Source of the DNA: Gp6-AA40 sp036274155 | Lineage (GTDB): Bacteria > Acidobacteriota > Vicinamibacteria > Vicinamibacterales > UBA2999 | Direction: 5' to 3' | DNA length: 64,000 bases | Assembly: GCA_036274155.1 (NCBI GenBank) | Contig: DASUGH010000094.1 | Location: forward strand, 3,597 to 67,596 | Shown here: positions 44,373 through 53,329 of the stretch, in pieces | Numbering within the stretch: the stretch's first letter is position 1 | Layout: each line of letters starts with the position of its first letter | Made by a program: the position numbers and the translations under genes | The notes under the pieces: generated by a model | Databases searched by the model: none | Told to the model about the DNA's origin: nothing | Seen by the model: the letters and a program-made list of their open reading frames with translations, nothing else

Positions 44373-47369
44373 TTACACGGAGGGCACCACGGCTTCGACC
44401 TGGGTGCCCTCTCCAGGCGTCGAGGCAATCGTCACGCTGCCGCGCACCTGCGCCGCACGCTCCTTCATGCTGATGACGCCGTAGTGCCCTGCCGCAGCGT
44501 CGAGAGCCCCCGGGTCGAACCCGCAGCCGTCGTCGCGAACGCGGACGCGCACGGCGTTGCCGCAGTACTCGAGATCGACTCCGACGTGCGTCGGCTGGCC
44601 GTGCTGGACGGCGTTGGTCAGGGCCTCCTGACAGATCAGGAGCAGCTGCTCCTGGGCGCGCGACGAGCATCGCTGGGGAGTGCCGGTCACCAGCATGTCG
44701 AGCGCAATCGGCCGGCCATCGATGACGCGCTGGCCGACATCGCGCAGCGCTTCCGGCAGCGGCCGCGACTCCGGCGATCGAAGATCCCAGATCGACTGCC
44801 GCGCATCCCGTATCGCGTCTTCGACGCGCCGACGCATGTGCAGCACCCGTTCGCGGAGCGTCGGCGGCGCCGACACCAGACCGTGCGACAGATCGTCCAG
44901 TTGAAGTGCGAGGCCGGCCAGCCCCTGCAGAAGCGTGTCGTGAATCGCGCGACTCATGCGGATCCGCTCGGCGAGCACCAGCGCGAACTGACGGCGGACG
45001 TGCCGCGCATGCAGCCGCCACGATCCGTACACCGCGGAAAAGGCGACGACGAAGCAGAGCGCATAGAACCAGCCGGTCTGGTAGAACATGGGCGGAATCG
45101 AGAAGTCCAGCGCCGCCGCCTGCGCGCTCCACACGCCGTCGCCGATGCCGCCGCGCAGCTGGAACCGGTAGGGCCCGGGCGACAGATTCGTGTACGACGT
45201 CTGCCGCGTCGTGCCCGCGTCCACCCAGTCGTCGTCCACGCCGTCGAGGCGATACTGGAACTGCACCTGCGCCGAATCGGTCAGCGTCAGCGCGGTGAAC
45301 GCAAACTGCACGTGTGAGGTCCGGGCCGGCAGACGCAGATTCGTCACCGGATCGAAGCGCTTGGCGTCGGCCAGCACCGCTTCGATCTGGACCGGCACCG
45401 GCGGCCGCGAGGCGCCGATGTTCTCAGGATCGACGACGGTGACGCCACCGCTTGTGGCAAACCACAAGCGGCCGTCGCGGCCGCGGGCCGCCGTCCGGCT
45501 GCCTTCCGTCACCGGTACGCCGGCGGCGCCATCCGCGCTGTTGAACAACCGGTAGTGCAACCGGTAGTCGGATGTCCCGGCCGCCCTGGCGATTTCCTCT
45601 TTCTCGAGGCGGGCGATGCCGGTACGCAGTCCGAGCCAGAGGTCGCCCTTGTCGTCGTCGACGATCGAGTTGACGCTCGATGGCAGGCCGTTCTTGCGGG
45701 TGAGCGACAGGAACTCCCCGTTCGCGAGACGGCTGAGACCAGCTTCACCGCCGAACCACATCGTGCCGATGCTGTCCTCGAAGATGGCGGTGATGCTGCC
45801 GATGCCGGGATCGAACGAGCGGAAAGCGCCGCCAGGATCGCGGACGCCGAGCCGCCCTCCCCTGGCGCCGATCCAGAGACGGCCGGCGCGATCCGCCGAC
45901 AACGTCATCGCCGTCGTCTGGAAGACGCCGGGGATCTCGTCGATCGGCAGTTCTTCACCGGAATCGGCAAGGCGGCGGAGCCTGGAGCTGACATCGCGGA
46001 CCCAGACGCTGCCGTCGGAGGTCGCGATCGAAAAGACGCGCTGCTCACCCGACAGCTTGCGGATCAGCGTGAAGCGCTCGTCGGCAAAGCGGGCGAGCCC
46101 ACCCTCGGTGGCCACCCACAACGTTCCCTGCGGATCGGCATACAGAGCCAGCACCACGATGCCGGGAAGGCCCTGCTGCTCCTGATAGTGCCTTCGGCCC
46201 GCTGCGGAAATTCGCGTCAGCCCGGCCGTCGTGCCCACCCACACACTTCCATCGGGCGTGGCCGACGTGCCGCGCGCAATCGGCAGGTCGGTCACCGGCG
46301 TCACCTTGTGCGGCGTCAATCGCTGCAACCCGGCGTGCGTTCCGACCCAGATGTTGCCTTCCCGGTCCTCGTACACGCATTGAATCGCGTCGTTCGCCAG
46401 TCCGTCCTTTGCGGTGATGACGTCGACCTGATGCGTGCGGGTACGGCCGCCGGCACCGTGCACACGCCAGAGGCCCTGCCCGCGTGTTGCCACCCACAGA
46501 TTCCGGCGCCGATCGTGGATCAGCTGTACGCCCCACCCACGCTGCTGCCTGGCGGCACGCTGATCCGCGACGCGGCGGAACCCTTCACGAAAATCGCTGA
46601 TCCAGACGCCGCCCTCGTCGTCCTCGCTGAACGCCTGCCAGATGTTGCTCGAGAGGCCAATCACCTCGACCTGCTCGAACCGTCCGCCCGCGGCGCCGCG
46701 GCGAAACACCGCATCGCGCGTGGCCACCCAGAAACGGCCCGCACGATCGACGTGCATGGCCAGCACGGCGCGTCCTGCAAACGGGCTCTCGATATCTGCA
46801 TGCTGCCAGCGGCGACCGTCGAACCGCAGCAGGCCACGGCCGGTGCCGGCCCAGATCGTGCCCGTTCGATCCTCGAGCAGCGATGTCGCGTAGCTGTCGA
46901 ACCCGTCGCGCTCGCCGTACGACGTGATCGTGCCGCCGTGGATGCGTGAGACACCCGGACCGATCCCCACCCACAAGCTCCGATCGCTCGCGCTCAAGAG
47001 CGTCGTGACAGGCGAATCGGGCAAACGCGTCTCGCCGAGCCGGTTGAAGGGCTGGAAACGCACACCATCGAACCGCAGCACGCCGACGTCGGTGCCAATC
47101 CAGAGGTAGCCGTCCTGATCCTGCTCGATGGCAGTCAGCCGGCTGGCCGAGAGACCGTCGCTCTCGTTCCAGGTCGTCACGGTGAAGTCGTCCAGCCCGC
47201 GCGGGACGGGACCGGCAAGCACCGAGTGGCCCATCGCCATGGAGATCGCGCACGCCGCGATCACCTGGATGCGCTGCCTGGAGGAGCACAGCCTGGCGCG
47301 CAGCCACACGTGGCGCTCCGAATCGGCGGCACGCGGCAGCGAACGTGCGGTGTCGGTTTGTGTCGGCAT
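44373..47369 (-). CDS. Two-component sensor histidine kinase with periplasmic propeller sensor
   Basis: 998 residues. After an N-terminal membrane segment (VIAACAISMAMGHSVLAG) come about fourteen two-component-regulator propeller blades (DGYLWIGTDVGVLRFDG, GNIWVGTHAGLQRLTP and others). A Y_Y_Y-type Ig-like domain (YTNLSPGPYRFQLRG), a transmembrane helix (GWFYALCFVVAFSAVYG) and a HisKA_3 dimerisation domain follow, with phospho-acceptor His about 810 in SRAIHDTLLQGLAGL. The HATPase domain shows NAVQHG, DDGCGFDP and GVISMKERA. This domain order is typical of hybrid-like sensors for polymeric nutrients in Bacteroidetes and Acidobacteria. It is cotranscribed with the NarL-type regulator and divergent from the second Oar-like receptor. 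Confidence 0.93.
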   Translation of the reverse strand: MPTQTDTARSLPRAADSERHVWLRARLCSSRQRIQVIAACAISMAMGHSVLAGPVPRGLDDFTVTTWNESDGLSASRLTAIEQDQDGYLWIGTDVGVLRFDGVRFQPFNRLGETRLPDSPVTTLLSASDRSLWVGIGPGVSRIHGGTITSYGERDGFDSYATSLLEDRTGTIWAGTGRGLLRFDGRRWQHADIESPFAGRAVLAMHVDRAGRFWVATRDAVFRRGAAGGRFEQVEVIGLSSNIWQAFSEDDEGGVWISDFREGFRRVADQRAARQQRGWGVQLIHDRRRNLWVATRGQGLWRVHGAGGRTRTHQVDVITAKDGLANDAIQCVYEDREGNIWVGTHAGLQRLTPHKVTPVTDLPIARGTSATPDGSVWVGTTAGLTRISAAGRRHYQEQQGLPGIVVLALYADPQGTLWVATEGGLARFADERFTLIRKLSGEQRVFSIATSDGSVWVRDVSSRLRRLADSGEELPIDEIPGVFQTTAMTLSADRAGRLWIGARGGRLGVRDPGGAFRSFDPGIGSITAIFEDSIGTMWFGGEAGLSRLANGEFLSLTRKNGLPSSVNSIVDDDKGDLWLGLRTGIARLEKEEIARAAGTSDYRLHYRLFNSADGAAGVPVTEGSRTAARGRDGRLWFATSGGVTVVDPENIGASRPPVPVQIEAVLADAKRFDPVTNLRLPARTSHVQFAFTALTLTDSAQVQFQYRLDGVDDDWVDAGTTRQTSYTNLSPGPYRFQLRGGIGDGVWSAQAAALDFSIPPMFYQTGWFYALCFVVAFSAVYGSWRLHARHVRRQFALVLAERIRMSRAIHDTLLQGLAGLALQLDDLSHGLVSAPPTLRERVLHMRRRVEDAIRDARQSIWDLRSPESRPLPEALRDVGQRVIDGRPIALDMLVTGTPQRCSSRAQEQLLLICQEALTNAVQHGQPTHVGVDLEYCGNAVRVRVRDDGCGFDPGALDAAAGHYGVISMKERAAQVRGSVTIASTPGEGTQVEAVVPSV

Positions 47370-47610
47370 GGGCGTAGGGGCGCGATTCTCATCCCGTCCG
47401 GCGCATCAGTCAAACGAAATAGAGGCTTTGAACGATCTTCGTCCGGCGGTCGTACCTCGGACTGGGTATTGAAATCGGCGAGATCGGACCGTAGTGTTCC
47501 AGCGCCGCCGGTCGTCGATCCCTCCTGCCGACACAAGTCGTTCCGGCGGTTCTGCAAGTTCGTCGTGCACTTCAATCGCTAATCACCGCCGCGCTCCTGC
47601 CCGCTCCGTG

Positions 47611-47640
47611 GCACCGTGCGATGACGAAATCGCACGGTGC
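47611..47640. promoter_or_regulatory. Perfect 12-bp inverted repeat upstream of the receptor gene
   Basis: GCACCGTGCGAT (47611-47622), 6-nt spacer, ATCGCACGGTGC (47629-47640). The arms are perfectly complementary. It lies in the 455-bp gap between the divergent kinase and receptor genes, just upstream of the NarL-like palindrome. It could be a protein-binding operator or a hairpin. Confidence 0.6.
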
Positions 47641-47642
47641 TC

Positions 47643-47660
47643 CTACCTCTGTCTAGGTAG
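47643..47660 (+). promoter_or_regulatory. NarL-like operator candidate at the receptor promoter
   Basis: CTACCTctgtctAGGTAG is an 18-bp palindrome. Its TACCTCT-GT-CTAGGTA core is close to the NarL 7-2-7 heptamer pattern, with two deviations in the right half. Its centre lies about 43 bp before the expected transcription start from the TATACT at 47683-47688, the position typical of an activator contacting the -35 region. The neighbouring genes encode a NarL-type two-component pair. Confidence 0.5.
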
Positions 47661-47682
47661 TGTCCGCTGTCGGATCGATCGC

Positions 47683-47688
47683 TATACT
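47683..47688 (+). promoter_or_regulatory. -10 element (TATACT) of the receptor gene promoter
   Basis: TATACT with weak -35-like sequence (TGTCCG) 16 bp upstream. It lies about 140 bp before the ATG at 47825, giving a long leader. The poor -35 fits a promoter needing an activator. Confidence 0.45.
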
Positions 47689-47824
47689 CCGCGCCACTCA
47701 CACACCTGTCTTCACAGTGATTCGCTGTCCTGCGTCTGGCGGACGGCCGACGAGCGCGCCATCGGCGTTGTCTTTCGCGTGATCGGATCGTGGTCGGGAC
47801 GGGCGCTCAGGAGGTCGATCGGAG

Positions 47825-50800
47825 ATGCGCAGTTTTCTCAGGGGCTGTATCGTGCTTGCGGCGATCGTGGTCGTTCCCGGAACGGCGTTTTCGCAGGCGA
47901 CGTTGACCGGCGTCGTGACCGACGCCTCTGGCGGCGTGCTTCCCGGGGTCACCGTGGAGACACGCAGCCCGGCACTCATCGAGCGCGTCCGCTCGACAAC
48001 GACCGACAGCAGCGGCCGCTACCGGATCATCGAGCTGCCGCCGGGAGTCTACGAGGTGACGTTCGCGCTCCAGAGCTTCACGACCGTCAAACGCACCGGG
48101 ATCGAGCTCGAAGGCACGTTCACGGCGACCGTGAACATCGACCTGAAGGTCGGCAATATCGAGGAGGCGGTGACCATTTCGGCAGAGACGCCGATCGTCA
48201 ACGTCGCCAGCGCCAAACAGGAAGATGTCATACGCCGCGAGGACATCAGCTCGCTGCCGATCGCGCGCGACTGGTTCTCGATCGCCACGCTCGTCCCCGG
48301 CATGGTGGTCGGAACGAGTCAGGACATCGGCGGACTGACGAGCACGAAGGCCATCGTGACCAGCTTCAGCGATCATGGCGGCGCCAGTGCCGGACGAGGA
48401 ACCGAAGGGCGTCTCATGGTCGACGGTCTCTCGACAGGCGCCTCGGCGCTCTTCGGCACCGGTTCCGGCGCGTACATGCCAGACATCTCCAACGCCCAGG
48501 AAGTGAGCGTCCTCACCTCCGGAGGTCTCGGTTCGTCGGAGACCGGCGGGCCGGTCATCAACGTCATCCCGCGTTCGGGCGGCAACCGCTGGGCGAGCTC
48601 CGCCTACTACAACTTCTCCAACAGTAAATTGCAGGGCGACAACATCACCGACGAGCAGAAGCAGCGAAACCCGGCCCTGACCGCTCCCGTGTCGCTGATA
48701 AAGGCGCAGGATGTCAACTTCGGCGGCGGCGGACCGATCGCGCGCGATCATGCGTGGTTCTGGGCCACCGCCCGCTGGAACATGCTCGACCAGAACAATT
48801 CGATCTTCTTCAACCTGAACGCCGGAGACCCGAACAAATGGACCTACGAGCCGGGCGAGGCGGCGTTCGACGACACGAGGTTCCGGCAGTTCACCGGTCG
48901 CGCGACGTGGCAGGCAACGCGGCGTGACAAGTTCACCGCGTCATGGGATCGATCGTACAAGGAGGTCTTCTACAAGGGCGGCGGCGGGCTGAGTGTTCCG
49001 GGCGTCGTGCCCGGAGCGTATGCCTCGCCGGAGGCGGGCATCACCTCGGACGCGCGGCCGCAGAACCTGGTGGGAGGAAGCTGGCAGCGGCCGCACTCGA
49101 ACCGGCTTCTGTTCGACGCGAGCGTGTCGGTCTACCAGGCGCACACCGGCGGGCAGGAGCGGCCCACGAACGACAGTTCGCTGATCGGTGTACGCGATGT
49201 GGCAGCGAACATCCCGGGATTCGGCCAGACCGTCGACATCACGTACCGCTCGATGATTCAGATCGGCGACAACCTCTATCTCGCACCGCGCTGGCGTGCC
49301 GCCGCTTCCTACACCCGGTGGGGCCACAACATGCGCCTCGGCTACGACGGCATCTACTTCGAGGAGACCTTCCGCAACAGCACCAACGACCAGTCGATCA
49401 ACTACACGTTCAGGAACGGCACACCCGAGCAGTTCAACGTACGGGCGGTGAACGGCTTCTCGACCCCCTCACAGAACTGGACGCAGAACACCGGCGTGTA
49501 CCTCGAAGATTCGTGGTCGCTCGAGCGGCTCACGCTGCAGGGCGCGCTGCGATTCGACTACGCGACGAGCGGGAACCCGGAAATCACCTACGGTCCCGGC
49601 AAGTATTTCGTCCTCACTCCGATCGTGCTTCCGAAACGGACCAGCGTCTCGGGCTACCGCGATCTGACGCCGCGCATGGGCGCCGCCTACGATCTGCTCG
49701 GCAACGGCAAGACCTCGATCAAGTTCAACTGGGGGAAGTACCTGCAGGAGGCGAGCAACGGCGGCAACTACAACCTGAACAACCCCGCCGCTCAGTTGAA
49801 CAACAACGCCTACTCAGGGAGCGGCAACCGCGCCTGGACGGACAACAACCGCGACTACGCCATCGACTGTGACATCACCAACCCCGCGGCACAGGGACCC
49901 ACACAGACCGGCGTGCTGCAGACCGTCGATTCGTGCGGCGCCGTGACGCTGGCGGCGCTCGGAACGCCAACGGCCAGCACGACGACCGTCGATCCGGACC
50001 TGCTTCACGGGTGGGATGTCCGGCCGAACGATACGCAGCTCGGTATCGCCGTTCAGCAGGAGATCCTGCCGCGGCTGTCGGTCGAAGTCGGCTATCGCCG
50101 CCGCTGGTTCGGGAACTTCACGTACACGAACAACTTCGGTACGGGGGCGGGATGCGGCGTCGGCCTGCTCGATTGCGTGACGTTCGACCAGTACGATGGC
50201 TACTCGATCCTGGCGCCCGTCGACGACAGGCTCGAGGGAGGCGGCGGCTACGTCATCAGCGGCCTCTACGATCCGAAGGCACAGTTCGGGACAGCCAACT
50301 TCACCACGCTCGAAGACGAGGCGCACAGACGGACGGTCCGGTGGCAGGGCGTGGACGTCAACTTCACGGCGCGCATGCGCAGCGGGCTCATCATCCGCGG
50401 CGGCTGGGTGATGGCGTCCACGCTGACCGACACCTGCAACACGATCGTGGACAACCCGGAGGGGCTTCGCACCTGCCGCAACATCACCCCCTGGGCGATC
50501 AACGCCAAGGGCTCGGTGGCCTACACGACGCCAAAGCTCTTCGGCCAGTCCGCCCTCGAGGGCTTCGTCGTCTCCACGGTGATCAACGCCAGGCCGCTCA
50601 ACGCCAAGGCCGCCAACTACCTGGTGGCAAACTCCGTCATCCAGTCGGCGCTCGGTCGGGCGCCAACGGGCTCGACGGTGGTCGCCGGGGTCGCGCAGGG
50701 ATCGGTCACCAAGAACATCCTCACCGACGATGAGCTCGTCCACCAGGAGAACCTGGACACGCAGTGGAATGCGGATTTCCGCGTCAGCAAGGTCATCCGA

Positions 50801-50980
50801 CTCGCCCAGACCAAGCGTCTGGATCTCGGTGTCGACGTCTTCAACGTCCTGAACATCTCGTCGGTGACCAGCCGCGATCTTGCGTTTGCCGTCACCGGGG
50901 CAAATACCAACAACTGGCTCCGCCCGCAGTCGGTGCAGTCGGCCCGGTTCGCGAAGTTCTACGTGCAGTTCGATTTCTGA
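47825..50980 (+). CDS. Oar-like TonB-dependent outer-membrane receptor
   Basis: 1051 residues with AGGAGG about 10 nt before the ATG. Signal peptide (LRGCIVLAAIVVVPGTAFS), carboxypeptidase-regulatory-like domain (LTGVVTDASGGVLPGVTVET, GRYRIIELPPGVYEVTFAL), and a plug with MVDGLSTGASA and SSETGGPVINVIPRSGG. A long barrel follows, ending in FYVQFDF with terminal Phe. Compared with the receptor at 26038 the sequences diverge strongly outside the N-terminal domain, so the ligands probably differ. The upstream region holds a NarL-like palindrome, and the gene is divergent from a two-component pair. An exported DUF6282 gene follows after 57 bp, suggesting import and hydrolysis of the same compound. 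Confidence 0.92.
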   Translation: MRSFLRGCIVLAAIVVVPGTAFSQATLTGVVTDASGGVLPGVTVETRSPALIERVRSTTTDSSGRYRIIELPPGVYEVTFALQSFTTVKRTGIELEGTFTATVNIDLKVGNIEEAVTISAETPIVNVASAKQEDVIRREDISSLPIARDWFSIATLVPGMVVGTSQDIGGLTSTKAIVTSFSDHGGASAGRGTEGRLMVDGLSTGASALFGTGSGAYMPDISNAQEVSVLTSGGLGSSETGGPVINVIPRSGGNRWASSAYYNFSNSKLQGDNITDEQKQRNPALTAPVSLIKAQDVNFGGGGPIARDHAWFWATARWNMLDQNNSIFFNLNAGDPNKWTYEPGEAAFDDTRFRQFTGRATWQATRRDKFTASWDRSYKEVFYKGGGGLSVPGVVPGAYASPEAGITSDARPQNLVGGSWQRPHSNRLLFDASVSVYQAHTGGQERPTNDSSLIGVRDVAANIPGFGQTVDITYRSMIQIGDNLYLAPRWRAAASYTRWGHNMRLGYDGIYFEETFRNSTNDQSINYTFRNGTPEQFNVRAVNGFSTPSQNWTQNTGVYLEDSWSLERLTLQGALRFDYATSGNPEITYGPGKYFVLTPIVLPKRTSVSGYRDLTPRMGAAYDLLGNGKTSIKFNWGKYLQEASNGGNYNLNNPAAQLNNNAYSGSGNRAWTDNNRDYAIDCDITNPAAQGPTQTGVLQTVDSCGAVTLAALGTPTASTTTVDPDLLHGWDVRPNDTQLGIAVQQEILPRLSVEVGYRRRWFGNFTYTNNFGTGAGCGVGLLDCVTFDQYDGYSILAPVDDRLEGGGGYVISGLYDPKAQFGTANFTTLEDEAHRRTVRWQGVDVNFTARMRSGLIIRGGWVMASTLTDTCNTIVDNPEGLRTCRNITPWAINAKGSVAYTTPKLFGQSALEGFVVSTVINARPLNAKAANYLVANSVIQSALGRAPTGSTVVAGVAQGSVTKNILTDDELVHQENLDTQWNADFRVSKVIRLAQTKRLDLGVDVFNVLNISSVTSRDLAFAVTGANTNNWLRPQSVQSARFAKFYVQFDF

Positions 50981-51037
50981 GGCGATCCCGGTGCACCGGC
51001 CCGGGCTCCCGTGATATTCGGATCAAGGGGATCAGCG

Positions 51038-52144
51038 ATGAGAAATGACAGATCTCGACATCGCGGTTGGCTGGAAGCGGCACTGGCGCTGGCGATTCTG
51101 GCCGTTGCGGTCTCGATGCGCGCCGACGGCCAGACGCGAGGCCAGGCGCCGCCCGGGCGCGGCCGCGCCGTCTTCTCGCTCTCCGATCCAGTGCCACAGG
51201 ACCCGGCGCTCAAGGGCGCGATCGATTTGCACGCCCATCAGGATCCGGACAGCCAGGGCCCGAGCTACACGCAAGCCGCGCGATCGATCGATGCGTTCGA
51301 CCTGGCCACCCGCGCCAAAGCGGCCGGCATGCGCGGCTTCGTGATCAAGCAGCACCTCGATCAGACGGCGGGGCTCGCGTATTACGTCCGCAAGATTCAC
51401 CCCGATCTCGAGGTCTTCGGTGGGATGGGGTCGAACCTGACAACCGGTCCGAAAGTGAATCCCTGGGCGATCACTCACATGGCCGAGATCAAGGGCGGCT
51501 GGGGCCGGATCGTCTGGATGCCGAGCTGGGACTCGGAGAACAGCAGCCACCGGGTCACGACGCGCAAGCCGCCGGCGTTCATTGCGGTCGCGACCTGTGG
51601 CAACCAGCCGTTCTGGGCGAACTTTCCCAAACCGTGTGCAAACGGCGAGCTGTTGCCGGAAGTGAAGCAGGCGCTTCAGGTGATCGCGACGACGAAGACG
51701 AGAGACAGCAACGGCGATCTCGTCCTGGCCACCGGGCACAACTCTCATGACGAAGTCGTGCTGATGGTTCGTGAAGCCGTCAAAGTCGGAGTCAAGCGGA
51801 TCATCATCACTCACCCTCTTCTCGACATCGTCGACATGAACGACGCGGAGATCAAGGAGGTCGTGGCCATGGGCCCGGGGATCTACGCGGAGTTCACCTC
51901 ACAGTTCGGAAATCCAAACGCCTCGCCGGCGACGGTGAAGCGGCACGTGAGCGCCATCCGGGCGGCGGGAGTGGAGCACGCCTTCGTGTCGACCGATGTC
52001 GGGCAGGCCGGGGCGACGTTTCACCCTGATGCGCTCGCGAACGCAGCCCGGGCACTCAGGGCGCAAGGGTTCACCGAGCAGGAGCTCGACCTCCTGTTCA
52101 AAATCAACCCTGCCACCATCCTCGGCCTGCCGGTCCCGAAATGA
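51038..52144 (+). CDS. DUF6282 amidohydrolase-like protein, exported
   Basis: 368 residues from the ATG at 51038, with AAGGGG upstream. A signal sequence (LEAALALAILAVAVSMRA) is followed by a short Arg/Gly/Pro linker. Metal-ligand motifs DLHAHQDPD, IKQHLDQT, ATGHNSHDE, ITHPLL and STDVGQ match those of the other two paralogues. GRIVWMPSWDSEN corresponds to their GRIVWMPT segment. It differs by an insertion with two Cys residues (VATCGNQPFWANFPKPCANG) in the middle, which may form a disulfide. It follows the receptor by 57 bp and is probably on the same transcript. Confidence 0.8.
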   Translation: MRNDRSRHRGWLEAALALAILAVAVSMRADGQTRGQAPPGRGRAVFSLSDPVPQDPALKGAIDLHAHQDPDSQGPSYTQAARSIDAFDLATRAKAAGMRGFVIKQHLDQTAGLAYYVRKIHPDLEVFGGMGSNLTTGPKVNPWAITHMAEIKGGWGRIVWMPSWDSENSSHRVTTRKPPAFIAVATCGNQPFWANFPKPCANGELLPEVKQALQVIATTKTRDSNGDLVLATGHNSHDEVVLMVREAVKVGVKRIIITHPLLDIVDMNDAEIKEVVAMGPGIYAEFTSQFGNPNASPATVKRHVSAIRAAGVEHAFVSTDVGQAGATFHPDALANAARALRAQGFTEQELDLLFKINPATILGLPVPK

Positions 52145-52377
52145 CGTGTTCGATCAGCGCAATCCCGTTCGCCTTGCGACACCTGAGCACCTCGTCTGGG
52201 CACAGGGTGACGGAGTCTGGCGAGACGGGCGCGATCGGGGCGTGCTGAAGCCCGAATAGCCGGCAATTCCCGCCACCTGAATCGCCGCGATTGGCGCGCT
52301 GTCACAGAACAGCCGCTGACGCGGTCTGTACTGACATTCGACTGCGTTGCCGCGGCAGTCAGTCAACGGAGCATCAC

Positions 52378-53295
52378 ATGAGCTTGTCTACATCATCGAC
52401 GTCGCTCCCCGCTCTCGCGTCGGGCGCGCGTGACGCGACGTCGCAGGCTGCGCTGGCGGCCCGGCGCAAAGCCTTTCGCTCGCTCCACGAGCGGGGATGT
52501 TTCGTGATTCCGAATCCGTGGGACATCGGCTCGGCGCGGTACCTCGAGCACCTGGGATTCCAGGCGCTGGCGACCACCAGTGCAGGCTTTGCGTTCTCGC
52601 AGGGGCTGCCTGACTCGGGCGCCGATGAGGTGATCACTCGCGAGCGGAGCCTTGCCTATATCGCCAGCATCGCAACCGCCGTCGATCTTCCGGTGAGCGC
52701 TGACTTCATGTCCGGCTACGGGCTCGAGCCCGAAGACGTGGCCGAGAGCGTCAGGCGCTGCGTGGCAACAGGAGTCGCCGGTCTCTCGATCGAGGACTCC
52801 ACGGGCGAGCGCTCGTCGCCTCTCTATGACGTCTCGCGAGCCGTCGATCGCCTGCGAGCGGCGCGAGAAGCCATCGACCAGTCAGGCGGCGATGTCCTCC
52901 TGACGGCGCGAGCCGAGTGCTATCACGTCGGCCATCCCGATCCGCTGCGCGAGAGTGTCCGCCGTCTGCAGGCGTACGCTGCAGCCGGGGCCGACGTGCT
53001 CTTCGCCCCGGGCCCGCAGAGCCGCGAAGACATCAAGGCGCTCGTCGACGCGGTCGCGCCGAAACCGCTGAACCTCCTCGTGGTCCGGGACATTGGCATG
53101 AGTGTGCAGGAAATCGCGGCGCTCGGTGTTCGCCGAATCAGCGTCGGTGGCGCGCTGGCACTGGCGGCCTGGACCGGCTTCATCCGCGCCGCACGAATCC
53201 TGAGGTCCGAGGGAAGCTTTGCCGGACTCTCGGGCCTGGTGCCGTACGCCGAGATCAACGACCTCTTCGACCTGAATCTCCGCGATCCCCAGTAG
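52378..53295 (+). CDS. PEP mutase / isocitrate lyase superfamily enzyme
   Basis: 305 residues from the ATG at 52378, which has GGAG 8 nt upstream; an upstream in-frame extension shows no similarity. The TIM-barrel enzyme has FVIPNPWDIGSARYLEHLGF, the substrate-binding strand SADFMSGYG, AGLSIEDSTG and LLTARAECYHVGHPDPL. The DxxxGYG motif and the missing KKCGH loop of isocitrate lyase place it with the PEP-mutase-like C-C lyases that act on 2-keto or 2-hydroxy acids. It is cytoplasmic. It follows the DUF6282 gene after a 233-bp gap with no visible structure, and precedes the P-ATPase gene by 34 bp. Confidence 0.82.
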   Translation: MSLSTSSTSLPALASGARDATSQAALAARRKAFRSLHERGCFVIPNPWDIGSARYLEHLGFQALATTSAGFAFSQGLPDSGADEVITRERSLAYIASIATAVDLPVSADFMSGYGLEPEDVAESVRRCVATGVAGLSIEDSTGERSSPLYDVSRAVDRLRAAREAIDQSGGDVLLTARAECYHVGHPDPLRESVRRLQAYAAAGADVLFAPGPQSREDIKALVDAVAPKPLNLLVVRDIGMSVQEIAALGVRRISVGGALALAAWTGFIRAARILRSEGSFAGLSGLVPYAEINDLFDLNLRDPQ

Positions 53296-53329
53296 ACTCA
53301 TTGGATCAAGGCTCGTGGTCCGATGATCC

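Noticed and set aside
47494..48627. 377-codon plus-strand frame overlapping the start of the second receptor gene
   Set aside because: It is in a different frame from the receptor, which has a signal peptide, family domains and a ribosome-binding site; the alternative product is Arg-rich noise.
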